Source: Agroathelia rolfsii (taxonomy: Eukaryota; Basidiomycota; Agaricomycetes; Amylocorticiales; Amylocorticiaceae). From it: DNA of 64,000 nucleotides. The position numbers and the translations under genes were made by a program. Shown here in pieces: positions 46,493 through 59,467 of the stretch; positions within the stretch are counted from its first letter, which is position 1; every line of letters begins with the position of its first letter. The notes under the pieces were generated by a model. The model was not told where the DNA came from. It was given only the letters and a program-made list of their open reading frames with translations, and searched no databases. The stretch is taken from the NCBI GenBank assembly GCA_018343915.1, contig JABRWF010000003.1:4712001-4776000 (forward strand). Direction: 5' to 3'.

Positions 46493-48962
46493 TCATCGAT
46501 GTTGTGTTGTGCCTCTTTTAATCAACACTCAAACCCATCTGTTTTTGAAATTGCCATAGTCGATTTCCTAACGCCTATATACTAGTACATGACACGGATC
46601 AAACTCTTGGCTTCGTACGCCATGACTCTTAGGATCCTGCTAGTGGCCTAATGATGCCCTAGAATAACACCAATTGCTACCAAGCGCACAGCCTGACTAG
46701 CTTTACTGAATGTAATTACAGGATGTAAAAGCAAGCCTCGATTAGCAGATCACTGGGTATTTCTCTGGCATTGGCCAGGTGATGATACAGCCTGTCATGC
46801 ATCATGCAATGCCCTATGCATATTCCAACCCCAACTCATTCAGATCACAAGACGGATCAGCCAGCTTTAATTGACACCGAGAGTTACTAGTATGTAGCCC
46901 CGCTGATTCAGACCTTTGATTGCGTCAATCATCGTCGCTACCTCCGCCCCGTCGACCCTGCTCAAATGTGTCACAATTGGTATCTATCAGCCATCGCAGT
47001 GTTTGGGTGGTACATGCCGTGCTTTGCATCAGTTCCGCGCAGCTCATGGACTCGGAGTATGCATCTGAAACCTCCGGGCCAGCCCGAGAAACAGTCCGCA
47101 ATCTATATGGACTAATTCTGAATGTTTCCTAGTAACATTTCGCAGTGCCAAGGTAACAAGTATTCGGTGGAACTAGTTGACTTGGTGCTACTAGTGCTAT
47201 TATCGTCTACGTGTACGTAGAAGTGGAGTTGGGGGGAGCAGCAGGATGAATGAAAATTACCGCGGAAATAGACGGATAGAAAGACACATGAGAAAGAATA
47301 GCAAACCTATCTTCACTTCCGGACTCGCCATTCATTTAATTTCGTTTTATGGTAATCTTGCCTGAGTTTCCGGCCCAGGTATCCGAAGTGTATTCTTCCT
47401 GAAGCTCTCCTTTTCATGCAAGCCAATTGCTTTTTTTTTTTCCGGTTTTACGACAGATTAGACTAGGCTTGGCATTGTAAAGGAACATTCAAGCTGGAAA
47501 TCTCCACTACCGACAGCTCAAATTAGCACAGACAGAGAAGTACCTGCAGGAAAGTACCTTTCTAATAATGAATTTTCATAGATTCTATCTAAGATTGAGC
47601 TCACTCAAATCTCCAGCCCTTGACTTGTTAAGGACTATGATTCCAGCTATGATACATGCGATACTCCGGGATATTGGCTACAAGGGGAATGTGGCATCCA
47701 CCAGTGTGGTGCTCCTTGGACGTGTGTCCCGTTTCTGCCCTGATGTGGTGCACCGTATGTTGGAATCATCCCTGAATATCCTAAACCGTACACTGTTTGT
47801 GCTAAGCAAGTTCGGCATACCGATCCGGTCATTTACAATTTGCAAATGCAGTGGGAAAAAAAGTAGAGCGCCAACAATTGTAAAAGCAGAAACGAATACC
47901 TCAAACGAACAAGACGGGCGCAATAAACATGCACATGATGTTAGTGCCTACATAAATGTCTGGCATGTACGTGTGTAGCCTTGTGTTTTGAAAGAACTCA
48001 ATGCCAGTATGTTTGAACACTACATGTATCCAAGATTCGGCTTTTTCATCCCGAGCTGTTGGTTGGCACATTGTACATGCCTAGAACCTAAGCTAGCAAC
48101 GCACTCCACACTCGTCGAAGGGTCTCGTCCATCGACCAGTGAACCGACGGATTAAAGCCCATGCGCTCGCTTGTCTACTAGTAATGACATCACTTGGTTC
48201 GAAATCGAGGACGTCTAACCGACACACGGATTCGATGTACACCCTGTCTCCTGAGCTATAGCCGAGTAAAAATGATGAGTATGTAACGATGCTTCATAGC
48301 ACTACTGCTTCAAAGTGCTCACAGTAACAGGGAAGTCGAGCTAGTGTGCACGCCTTGTGGAATGGGCATGTCAATCGTACGCGAGTCACGATCCCCAGCC
48401 TGGTTCAGTTTGTCACTGACTGGTACTGAGAATGCTGACTTACACTGCCCAGAACTTTCAGAACCATGCATAGAAGCGATTTACTAGACATGCCTATGAC
48501 CTGCCACCTCCCAGGTCAGTAAACAACCCTTCCGAACTCTATAAGACTTCTTGCTGGTCCCAATCCTTCCCTTTCGAACTGGACATGTACCCTCTCGATC
48601 GACAGCACGCCAAGCTTAATGCTTAGTTTGGGAATGCAACAACCATGTAAATAGGACGGGACCCCTGATGTACTGATGCAGGGCATGTCGTCATATTCAG
48701 TGGCACATGTATGTAGCCGTTCGCGGGAAGCGTGTTGGACATACTGTCACTTCAAAGTTCGAGGTTTACACTAATCTCTCTCCCCTTTCTAGAGAATCAA
48801 GCTCGGTTCAATACATTTTCTTCTTCTTCTTTATATGGACATAAGCTGTATACAGTGCTAGTAGTGCCATGCACACTGTATATACATGACATTTCGCCCA
48901 TCCCTCATCTCTTTGATCAGTAAATGTAAACCCAAACGGCTTAGAGTGTGATGGGCCAATCA

Positions 48963-48980
48963 CGCCGCTGCGCAGCGGCG
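48963..48980. repeat. 18-bp perfect palindrome
   Basis: CGCCGCTGCGCAGCGGCG is its own reverse complement. It is the most GC-dense spot of the gene-poor region. Confidence 0.85.
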
Positions 48981-51900
48981 CACAGCATCAGGATCAATCG
49001 CAAGATAGTATACTGCTGGAGAAGTTGTTGCTTGCTATGATTACACGTAACCTTCCCGGTGCGAATATACCTTATTGCGCGCTTGGGGGATGATCAATCA
49101 CGAACGGCGCACGTGCGATTCCTTTTTACACAGGCATAGCCATGATGATGTCGTCTCCTGTTGCTGCGGTTACTTATCACAGCTACATGTAGCAATGCGC
49201 ATATGAGGGATCAAAAGTCGCGTAATTTAAATGCAACAATGGCGAACACCAAGGTTGGATAGCCTCGGCGCTATGTGTAACTTCGTCCGTAAGATTTTAC
49301 CGCGGCCGCAGTGGCGGTCTCCATTTTTACTGCTTCCTAGGATACAAGCACATGCCATTTGCACTGTCACATTATAAGCAGCTGTGCACTACTGTTCGGG
49401 TTGGCTCACCGCAGTAATATACAATAGTTTATTACAGACATGAATCTCGAATTAGGTAGAGCAAAAGCAAAAGCTTGACTTTTTTTGAAAATAAAAATAA
49501 ATAAATAAAAAATCTCAAACCAAGTGTGGATAAAAGAACAAAAAGCTTCCTACTCGGAGCTTACGCCTACGGATCATCGGTCCGAAGTTAGCACAGCTGT
49601 AAAGGGACGGTGTCTAAGGGGCCAAGGGAAAGGGAAAGGATAGATAAGGGGGAGGAAGAATTAAAACTGCCTATAATAATAATGATAATAATATAAACAC
49701 GCATCAATGAAATGACGACGACAAAAGGAGCTCGCGGGTTTCCCGGACAACGTTACGGAAACAAACAAAAAAAAAAAGGGAATCTTGGCAGGAAGTTACG
49801 GAAGTACGGAAGAGAGCGGAGAGCGCATTAGCCTTAGCGCAACGTGACAGGGCGCGCGCGAGAATCATGTATCCGTATTAATACATGAATATGAGTATTA
49901 TAGCATTGCATCCCATCGATTTATCACAAGTTATGATTTGTAAGAGGGCATCATATCAATGATTGTTTGCATCACGTCAAGAGGAGGGGAAAAAAAGTGA
50001 AGCGAGTATGGATTGATGGAATATGCTGATGGTGTTGATGACGACGGTACAGACGTTGAGAATTATTCTTGTATAAGTGATATGCGTGTCATGTAACGAT
50101 TAAAACGAAGAGAAAGAGAGGCATTGAGAATGAGCTGAAGAAGATGATACCACCAACACCTGTTTTGTGTGTGTTGCTGTTCTTGAGATCAATTACATGA
50201 AAATGTCAGTATATGTCACTCCCCATCATGATGCGTGCCCCGTATAGGCATAGTGTAGAGGACCGAAAACGAAGATGACACGTCCGAATAGCCCTAGACT
50301 GGGCGTACGGTTATCAATCGTGCCCGATGTACCTCCATGACCGAAAAACGACAAACCCTGGGGATCAAATAGCTGATCCAGCCCAGCCCCTCCTTCATGT
50401 GTATAGGCCATCATCGTATCATATGCTTTGGTTCTCATGTACTTCATGCACACGACGAAAACGGGCCCCGTCCGCCTGGGTCGGCCCAGGCGCACAGCAT
50501 CGACGGTAAACAAATTTGGGTGTGCTAGTGAGAGCTATGGTGAACGTCCCTAGACGAGTAAAGGACGAGGCACTATATGTATTCTGTAGATTTTGAGTTT
50601 CATAGCTTTGTGAGTGTATGCACGAACGGGCTCTAGAATATACGCAGGACAAACCCATGATAATAGATAGCCCGGTCGATAGATGATGACGTATAATCTG
50701 GTGAGAGGGAACAGGTGCCGCCGCCACTTATTCACTCTTGTCATCATGGATCTAATATCTTCCAAGTTAGTACGCATCGGAACACATTGACAGCGAAAAA
50801 AGGACAGAGTAAGGGCGAGTTGTCCACCAGTAAAAAGGACCGTATACGGCGAGAATTGCGATAGTATGCGGGAAGTCACATGTCAGGTTAAGTTAAGCGT
50901 GCGGAGAACGATTGTTCACGAGTGTCCATATGTACACATGAGGATAAGAATTTAGATGATGGAGGCGCTGTAGTCGACAACTGGTTGAGCTACTACATAT
51001 AACGGATATTTTTGAAAACGGCGCATGGGAGACAATCATTCATATTATCGCTTATGTCTGTTCTGAAGCTAGAGCGTCGCATGAATGATGGTGGCTGATG
51101 GTGGTGCAGTTGGAGTTGTGCATCAATCCTGCAGTAGTGGGAATCGTGTATAGGTGCATATATGCGTGTATAATACTACGACAGTGGGGATAACCAAAAA
51201 GTATAGATATGATCCAGTAGAAGACTACTTTGGTTCGGACCTGATGCCGGCCTGACTCGGTGGAGGTGACAAAAGAAGAAGAAGAAGCAGAAGACGTAGA
51301 GGTACAATGCATGCGCACGACGGCAAGATGGGTGATCATCAGCTAAGAACAAGGAGTGTGCCTTGTTGAAGACCAGTGAGTTGCATGAGTCACTTGGTGA
51401 CATGTCTTTGTTCGCTTAAAGGAGACTGAACGGCGCTAGCGGGCGAAAGAAGAGGGATTGAAGGAGGCGGGAGTAAAATAAAAAAATAAAATAAAAAATA
51501 AAAATAAAAAAAGAAAGAAAAAAAAAACATGCACACGACGATGATGACGAGGAACGAGAGGAACCAGGAGAGGGAGAGTAGTGTGGATATGGCACAGGAT
51601 GTCGATGGCAGCGGAACGGAGACGAGAGCGAGGAGATGAGATTACGACGTCGCAGACTGCCAAGACGCGACGAGTTTCATGAGAGGGCGTGGATTATGTG
51701 ACAGACGCGTGTGTCACATAAAGTCCTAAGAGGAGAACCGGTTTGGTTCGGTTTTGTTTCGGGATTTCCGATCCGTTTGCGATTCATGCTTGTATGTCGC
51801 TGGCTTTTTCTTGCGTTGCGGGCACGGGCACTGCCTGCTTGGCGCTGCTTCTTGACTGAAGTAATATGCCAGGAGTAGGAGTGAGAGTGAGAGAGAGCGC

Positions 51901-52222
51901 AAACCGGACATGTCGCAGGAAAGGGAACAAGGGTGAATTGAGCTGGCGTGGGCCTTGCGTGATTATGAGTCGGCTGTTGCTGCGAGTTCGATACGGTGTT
52001 CCGAATCGAGGCGGAGAGGGGGGCCAACTTGCCGGGCCCGTAACACTCAGAGCCAAGTCGCAGCGGTGAACAATAACCCATCCGGTCTGGTCGCCATAGC
52101 CAGTATAGCCAATATATAACTCATACCCTCTCATCCGCTACTCTCCCGACAAAGCCATCGCAGCGCCCCCCTCTCCTCCTTTCTCTCAAGCAGGCTCTCA
52201 TAACTGTTCCTGCCTTCCAAAA

Positions 52223-53008
52223 ATGCCTTACACTCGCCCTGCATCTCCGCCTCCGCCCATGCCATCCCCAGAGCTCAAGCCTGTGCCTCTCCCCACTCCC
52301 CCAGTTCACAGCCGTTCCCGCAAGCCTGGCAGGCGCACAGGCAGCCATCCAAACTCACCTCGCACCGAATCAAATCTGCTCCTTGGCTCTCCACTGTTGC
52401 CATCAGCCGGTAGCAGTACTCTGTACAACTCTCGCTCTTGCGATGCTATCAACCCCCGAACACGCCGTCATAGTCTTGACAAGGATGCTACTCCTCTTGA
52501 ACCTGCTCATACTCGCCACAGGGTTCGCACAGTAGCCTCTTCCTCGCGCCTGCGTCCGGGCTCTGCTCCTTCACCCACAACACCAAACTTCCCTCCCGAG
52601 TTGCTCATTGGCCAGCCCATTGTCAAATCGCGGTCACATTCTCCAATCCTCAGCCCATCTCAACCTGTAACACCATCATCACTCTTATCATTCCAACCAT
52701 CCCAATCACTAGTGGCTCCCAGTAGCCCCCATCTCCCGGCTGTTCCACCTGCAGCACCCGTACCCTCATTTGCACTCGGTGCCGACGATAAGAAGCCCGT
52801 CTTGCATCCCTCATCGACGCAAACGCATCATGTTGTGTTGCCTCAGCTGGCTAACGCACCTGCTTCTCCGCCAAAGACGCGCAAATCAGGCAGGATCGGC
52901 AGCCTGAAGGAAAACAGTGCAGCCATCACTGTCTTGCGCTTCTTCTCACTTCGCAATGATCATCATCGGGAGCAAAGCAAGTCCAGCAATCTTGAGACCG
53001 TTCTGTGA
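52223..53008 (+). CDS. Pro/Ser-rich hypothetical protein
   Basis: Single exon, 261 residues. It starts MPYTRPASPPPPMPSPELKP and stays rich in Pro, Ser and Thr, with many SP/TP dipeptides (possible CDK/MAPK sites) and basic patches such as HSRSRKPGRRTGS. The C-terminus has a more ordered AITVLRFFSLRNDH segment after PKTRKSGRIGSLKEN. No signal peptide or membrane segment. It looks intrinsically disordered and probably regulatory. The uninterrupted frame over 786 bp with strong codon use supports a real gene. A long gene-poor upstream region and a C/T-rich 5' leader fit a regulated fungal gene. Function is unknown. Confidence 0.65.
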   Translation: MPYTRPASPPPPMPSPELKPVPLPTPPVHSRSRKPGRRTGSHPNSPRTESNLLLGSPLLPSAGSSTLYNSRSCDAINPRTRRHSLDKDATPLEPAHTRHRVRTVASSSRLRPGSAPSPTTPNFPPELLIGQPIVKSRSHSPILSPSQPVTPSSLLSFQPSQSLVAPSSPHLPAVPPAAPVPSFALGADDKKPVLHPSSTQTHHVVLPQLANAPASPPKTRKSGRIGSLKENSAAITVLRFFSLRNDHHREQSKSSNLETVL

Positions 53009-55308
53009 TTTGCGTCCCTCTTGCCAGCTGCCATGTGCTATTATCATTGATGGTGATACACATCACTGGCTGTCTTTCTGATTTCTTTTTCTTCTAATAT
53101 CTACATGCATGCATGTGCTCTTCGCCTATTCTTTTCTTCTTTTTGTCTGCATTGTCTCGCATTTCATCGCTGCGTGACACGACCACTCTCTTTCTCTTTC
53201 TCTTTCTCTTATTCAACTCTATCTTTATTACTTGTCGCCTTTATCGACAAGCATTATGCCTTTCTTATCATTTTATACGCAAGAACAAAGATAATGCGTA
53301 ATACTTTCTATGTATGTACTTGTTTCCTTTTCAACTCCGTATTCCTTCGATTATCTTTTGCTTTTCTTCTTCTCTGTAATGCCGACATGATGACGCACGG
53401 TATCGTACACATTCTCTTTTACATTTTCTCTCTCTCTCTCTCTCTCTCTCTTGCCATCATCTCAAACCTGCTTGGCCCAGAGTTTCCTTTCGATCTTCTT
53501 CGCCCTCTAAACTTATTTTATCATATGAGACATACGCCAAATTTCCACAGATATATGCATACAGGTACCATTTTTTAGTCAAGATATTGAACTGTTCATT
53601 CATTATAATCGACAATGCCGTCGTTCTCTTTCTCATTACCTTACTATTACATGTACCAACATATTTACGCACCTTCTGCTACAAACAATTTTAACATACA
53701 CCCACACTAGTTTGCAGTAACACAGTGAATACACGTGATGATATTAAACAAATTGAAACATGCTGGAAAGGAGTGAGACAGAGAAGGCATGCTAGTAAGA
53801 TCAATCAAAGTTTAATCATGAATTTGAAACGACCTAAAAGAGATATGAAGGGAAAAAGGCAAAGGCTTGCTACTCTTCGCGTACTCACTGGCACACAGCG
53901 TCCGCAGGCTGTACACCTCCCCAAACCCGCCATGCACGCACTGTTTTCAAGAAAACGCGCGTACGCGTGCGCGCGCTCTACGCACGCCTACTTCACTCAT
54001 AGTCGGTTCAACGCCGCCCACATAGAGACGAGCTCTTGAACTCAACTCTCGGAAGCGCTGTCACGGGATTGGCCGTCGCTGGGCGGCTGTTTCAAGTTTC
54101 TTCGCACTTTTCGCACCGATCATGTAACTTTGACTGCTCGCATAATTAATATATCGCCCAGAAATGACGTTTACTATGGCATGTCCCTTGCCTTACCTGG
54201 CCCTTTTTCCCTTTCTCTATATCTACTTTCTTGCTTCCCTTCCCCTACCGTAACTTTGCTTGTCGATCGTTCAGTTCGGCAAGTGCAATGTACCCCATAA
54301 ACTATGCAATGTATATTCGGACACATCCGTCGGGCTAACATTGATGCACACTTACCACCACTAAGAAGCTAAATAATCATGTGTATCTAACAATTCAGAG
54401 GTACCCCAGTCGGAAAAAACGTTGAAAGAAGAGGAAAGGGTCGAGTCCGTGATTCGGTGGGCTAATACCACGAGATGTTTAATGTGCCACTGGATCTATT
54501 GTATTACATGACTAAATAGATACAGATGATAATGCAGAATAAGGAAGTCGACGGAGGAAGGGCGCTGGTAGTGAGTTTTAGCAAGTTGGTAGTATAGGTG
54601 ATAACAAGTGACTACGAGATATTCAGCAATACAAAATAGAGCCTATCCAGCCTGAGGAGGCCTAGGTCTGCTCGACTCATTTTTTCTGGATTCACCTAAA
54701 TTCGTGCAGCAGTAGGTCTGGGCAGCCCGATGACTAGAGCCATGTATGAATGATTCACGTCCTAGTTGAAAGAGGGTACTAAGGGGGTTGGGGAACATAC
54801 TAGGCGACGATCGCGATGATGATGTTCCAGGGGATGAAGAAAGTCGATCCCTCTTCACAGAGAATCACGCATCGATAAATTGTAGGGCATCGAAGGCGCT
54901 CTAGGTGCATCCATTCAATATCCAGCATAAATGTATGCAACACCCAATATCAAACCACCCAAGCCCACTTGCCTAGTGTGTATCCGGATATGTATCATGC
55001 ATACCGTAACTGATGCACCCACCGCTATTTTTTGAGTTTAGACGTTTATTTATTTATTTTACCACTACTAGTACTATATCACTACAGTAACGCACATCGA
55101 GATCATCATCACAATTTTCTGGACCGTATCATCACAACTATCTCTTACTAATGATTCTAGACAATCCGGCGTCCGCGTGGGCGGTGCAAGTTTGAGAGAG
55201 GCTGCGACGAACCTGATGGCAGGTAGTAAATTGGTAAATATAGCGCGACATGTCAGTGACATTCCAAAGTGTTAAAAAAAATCGACTAGATCGTGCGCAA
55301 CTCAATAC

Positions 55309-55342
<34 letters not shown>

Positions 55343-56746
55343 CACATGTTATCATTCGAGTCGTAAGCTATCCTTCTTCGGCCAGGGACGGAATGAGGGA
55401 TCGCCTTGAGGACATCTGAGGAAGTAAAAATCCTGTTCAAGATTGGCTGATCATAATTTCCATGTATCAAACGAACTGACTGAGGTGGGTGGATGGATGC
55501 GCCACTGGATCGAGCGCAACATCATTGAGTTCATATTCTTGGTCATGGCTGACTTCTTCTATTGAAGTCCCTGGTTGCTCTTTTCTCTGCTTGTCTGTCA
55601 GTTTGGTTGATGATCAATAGTGCCATCATGATAAATGGCAGAATGCTAAATTAATGATCTTCATTGCGAACCACGAACTTGATCCACGTCTTCAAGTTGT
55701 GCGATAGAATCGTCACCGTTACACACAATATATCGTGATTAATATCCGTTCCTAACGTAACCACACAGATCCGTATACAATCAACTTGGTTATAGTGCAT
55801 ACATGCCATACACCTACATGGCAGTTTACGTACTGCTATACTTCTAAAGGCCTTGTTATTTCAAGGATTTATTCGGCTATAACGACGCCCTCTTGAATCC
55901 AACATGATTTTTTTCATTTCTTTTCAGGGTCCTCCCTGGTCGATATTAGTTACTGAGTGTACATGTACCTCAATATAGCAGTACCATGTCTACACCCGCA
56001 CTCGCAAGGGGAAAAAAAAAATCTACAGCAACTGGTTAAATGCCGTAAATGAGGTGGGTGAACAACTTATGCGTGGAATATACAATGCGCGGGCGTGTGT
56101 GTGGAAGAGAAAAAAAAAACTGAGTGACCGGCGGTGCCTAGCCGTTTCTTCTTCATTTCTGTGTCAATGTATAGAATCAGGATACGCAGATAAAGGGTGG
56201 TCACACCACTACCACCGGCGGATGGAGACTGTACGTGAACGGGCAACGAGGATACGTATGTGTGTAGATATATATATTTGCGTGGGCGGTGATACACATA
56301 CAAGTGCTCTATGTTTACGAAAGAAGGAAAGGAATAGCGTAGATATCAATGGGGATGTCGGAAGGCGTTTGGGCAGGGGATGATACAAATCAAGTTTGCC
56401 ATGAGTGAAAAGTAACAAAAACCAAGGAGGTAACATGATTGTACATACCAGATATACAAGAAAAAAAGGAGGCAAGAGGGTGGTTATATATTCACACACA
56501 TACACACGCAGTAAGGCCGCCAAGAACGTCCGGTCCATCCCTATGATCTGTGGGAAGTAAAAGGAAGAGAAGAACAGCAGCAAAAGAGGGGGGGAGAGAT
56601 ACGAGTGAGAAACAAGAACGAGCTTTCGACCATACAGGATATAGCAAGAGAGAAGAAACGTCGTGAAAGGATAGATGTGCAGCATAACAAAGAACAAGGG
56701 AAAAAAAAAAAAGAAACAGGAAAAAACGGCTTTGAGTTTTTCTGTC
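53009..56746. other. gene-poor region, 3.7 kb
   Basis: Between convergent genes. It holds a (TC)n tract at 53427-53451, a 22-bp alternating purine-pyrimidine stretch at 53955-53976 and a 30-nt poly(T) run at 55311-55340. The open frame at 53105-53578 is low-complexity Phe/Leu/Ser from CT-rich DNA and is not credible. Confidence 0.5.
55311..55340. repeat. poly(T)30 tract
   Basis: Thirty consecutive T. It could be the poly(A) remnant of a minus-strand retroposed sequence or simple slippage; no target-site duplication was found. Confidence 0.9.
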
Positions 56747-58579
56747 TTAGGACTTGAGTCCCATACGTTCGGCCAACGTCCTATCGCCCAGGTCTTGAAG
56801 GTTGCCCCCGCCGCCGCCAACAGGTCCTCGCCTGCGCCTGGAATTATGTCGACCATTGCGTGAGCTTCGACCACCTCCTCCGCCACTACCGCCACCTTCC
56901 TTCTCCCGCTCTCGCTCTCTATCATGATGTTGTCGATCGCCGCGCCCACTATCACTTCCCCGGTCTTTGTTCCTGTTCCCCCTGTCCCGTTCCCGCTGCC
57001 TCTCCCTGTCCCGTTCATACTCTCGCTCATCGCCGCGGTCTCGGTCTCGTTCCCGCTCGCGGGCAGCACTACGATCCCAGTCTCGATCACGACTTCCGCG
57101 GTCATGATCACGATCACGGTCACGGTCGCGTTCCCAGTCGCTCCCGCGATCTCTCTCCCTCTCCCGCTCGCGTTCGCGCTCATCTCTACCCCGCTCGCGT
57201 TCACGGTCGCGGTCTCTATCCGAATGACGTTGTTGTTGAGAAGAAGAATGATAATGAGGTCGATGATGCGTTCGTGTGTCCCTCGATGACGTCGACCCAT
57301 GCGCGTCGTCATCAACATCCATCGATGTTCCACCGCCACCGGAGTCACCCGCTCCCGTTGACCTGACTTCGTGTGATCGCGAGGAAGGGACGGATCCTCG
57401 AGCGCCAGTATTACTGTTACTGTTGGTGGTGATGTTATTGTTTCTGTTGTTCCCGCTATTATTGCTGCCTCCAATACTACCACCTTCGGCTGCCGTAACC
57501 GAGTTGGCGGCGGACAGACGCGGTCGCTTGAGCGCCTTGGGACCTGTTGGAGGTGGCTTGTTGGCACTGGTAGCGGTCCCGTTGGTGGGGCCGGCATTAG
57601 TTGACGGCAGTGGTACGCGCTGAACGGGAGGAGATTGGGTGTGTCGGTAGTTAGAGTGGTGGCGATCGCGCGGGTTATTGTTATTATTGTTATAAAATGA
57701 TTCGTAGGATTTATCGAGTTCCGAACTAAGGTATAGCATGCAAATAACAGACAGGATTGAGAATGTGGCCAAGTTTACGTATGAGTAACAAGGACTCACG
57801 AGAGGTTCATGATGACGTTATGAGAATCTGTTGCAAAGTAATATCATACACGTCAGTAAAAGGATATATGAAAGAAAAAAAAAAGAATAAACTCGTTTTC
57901 TTTTTGACTTTTAGAGTAAAAACGAAATATCTTACCTCGCAGTGCGCTCTCGAGACGGTCAACGACCCGCCTGAGGGCCCGGACCTCCTCCTTGAGCCTG
58001 CCCGTTTCGTCATGTTTTAACAGGTCGTAAAGCTCCTCATTTTCCTCTTGCAAGAGCTTTGCTCGCGCAGTGAGTGCAGCAGTGATAGTAGTTGAGGTAC
58101 CACTGCTGTTAATACCTGCACCGAGCGCATGCTCCCTGGCAGCATCGATATGAGGCAACAGCATGGTGACGAGAGCGGGTGGTAGAGGCACAGCGTCCGT
58201 TGAAGAGGGCGCAGCCTGTTTCGTAAGGTAGTAGCGGAGGCGTGCGACTTCATCCTGTGGTCATGTGGATTCAAAGACAGAAAGCACAGTAGCAAAGACA
58301 AAAGCGATCGTTGGTTTCAAATCAGCAACAGATTCTTGAGAGTTTGCAGAGAAAGGAAAAATGGTAGGGAAGGTAAGCATTCCTCCGCCCGTTTCGAGAA
58401 ACAGCGTAGGGAAGGTGGAGTGTGTGTTGTGTATGTCTATGTCGACGTTTCAGAGTGTTTGGAGCATATTTGAGACTCACAGAAAGAGAGAGGACCTGGG
58501 CATCGCGTTGTCTGAGGGCCGTCTCGAGCTCGATTTCGCGTGAGGACGGCAGTGAAGGGGAGACGTCGTTAGTGTCCAT
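56747..58579 (-). CDS. WTAP/Mum2-like regulatory subunit of the mRNA m6A methyltransferase
   Basis: Four exons read leftwards: 58579-58481, 58254-57936, 57827-57800, 57725-56747, giving 474 residues. WTAP (yeast Mum2) is a coiled-coil subunit that brings METTL3/Ime4 to mRNA. The coiled-coil part LLQEENEELYDLLKHDETG, RLKEEVRALRRVVDRLESAL and VIMNLSSELDKSYESF lines up with human WTAP (MLIQENQELGRQLSQGRIAQ and QLDEEVE). The C-terminal ~320 residues are unlike WTAP: poly-Asn, Ser/Thr-rich, then about 110 residues of RD, RE and DR repeats, followed by Gly/Arg runs and a short ordered end LQDLGDRTLAERMGLKS. RD/RE tails are typical of splicing factors. Exon 3 has only 28 nt. Assignment rests on the coiled-coil pattern alone. 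Confidence 0.65.
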
Positions 58580-59203
58580 GGCTTGGACAAACAACAAAGG
58601 AGTTGCGGACGGCAGAGACGAAGATGGAGAGCGCTGCTCGTGACTGCTGCTGCATATCTCTCGGAGGCGTTGTCCACAGCCTGTGTTGGCTTGCCACATG
58701 CGTGCGCCACGGTCAGCCACATCGCTCATGCCCCCGCGCAATGACACAAATTTTGAAGTTACATTGAAAGAACGAGATAGATATTAAATACACACAACAA
58801 CAATTAACATGGCGTACATGTAACTATATAATCTAGATACCAACTGAAACCGTTCAGGTAAGGAGTGACAAGAGAAAGAAAAAAAATACAAATCCACTAG
58901 CAAATTTCTTCAGTCTACAACTATTGTATTTTTCTGTCTCCTTGTTTTCTTCTGCGCCCATGGCCGATACATAGGCCAAATCCACGACAAAGCCCAAGAG
59001 GGGTCTATCAGGGAGGCCAAGCAACCCATTACCTCCTCCACCATCCAGCTCGAAAAAGTTGCAAGTAGAGCAATCACCGGCCTCATCAGGCTATCGCTGG
59101 GAGTCGCAAATCCTCAGACTTATTATGCTCAGACTACATCCAATACAAGTGGCAAGTGACGAAGGGTTTGACGGCGGCGAACCGTCTGATAGAGCAACAC
59201 CTA
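58580..59203. other. intergenic
   Basis: 624 bp upstream of the WTAP-like gene and downstream of the small Ser-rich gene; no coding signal. Confidence 0.5.
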
Positions 59204-59467
59204 TTAGATGGCTGCCCAAAACTTCTTCAAGCTGGACCTGACCGAGCTTGTGCTCGATACAGATGATGTGCTCGACACGCGCTTGCGTTCGTGATTCTCC
59301 GTGTTGGTGGAAGGTGATCTAAACGTCATGATACTACGGAGGTCTTCGAACATGTTGTACGTCTCACGTGGTGAGTGAGGCTGTGCGAACATGGAAAATG
59401 CGTTCGGTGAGGAGGGCGGGTTGAAGCCGGAGAGAGACGGTGTTGTTGTAAGGACAGCACGAGCCAT
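59204..59467 (-). CDS. small Ser-rich hypothetical protein
   Basis: Single exon, 87 residues from the ATG at 59467; longer frames upstream start in low-complexity sequence. The product begins MARAVLTTTPSLSGFNPPSS and ends with SSTSSVSSTSSVRSSLKKFW plus AAI. The middle NAFSMFAQPHSPRETYNMFE is more complex. Likely disordered; no family recognised. The ordered end SSLKKFWAAI could be a short conserved motif. Moderate belief that it is real. Confidence 0.45.
   Translation of the reverse strand: MARAVLTTTPSLSGFNPPSSPNAFSMFAQPHSPRETYNMFEDLRSIMTFRSPSTNTENHERKRVSSTSSVSSTSSVRSSLKKFWAAI

Larger units (their letters stand above)
45132..52222. other. gene-poor region, 7.1 kb
   Basis: No gene with family support. 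Contents seen: a coding-like minus-strand frame at 46259-46492, an 18-bp perfect palindrome at 48963-48980, AT-rich simple sequence at 49485-49515, 49668-49700 and 51475-51525, and many short frames without codon bias. The frames at 47568-47978 (plus) and 50226-50513 (minus) are the longest protein-like ones but match nothing I know. Part of this may be the long upstream region of the gene at 52223. Confidence 0.5.

Noticed and set aside
48180..48220. Possible tRNA T-arm-like sequence (GGTTCGAAATC)
   Set aside because: No matching D-arm, anticodon arm or acceptor stem could be drawn around it.
53105..53578. 157-codon plus-strand frame rich in Phe, Leu and Ser
   Set aside because: Produced by CT-rich 3' flank sequence and a (TC)n tract.
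56860..57623. Long plus-strand and alternate-frame minus-strand frames over the RD/RE-coding part of the WTAP-like gene
   Set aside because: The repetitive R/D/E codons leave all frames open; only the minus frame joins the upstream coiled-coil exons in phase.
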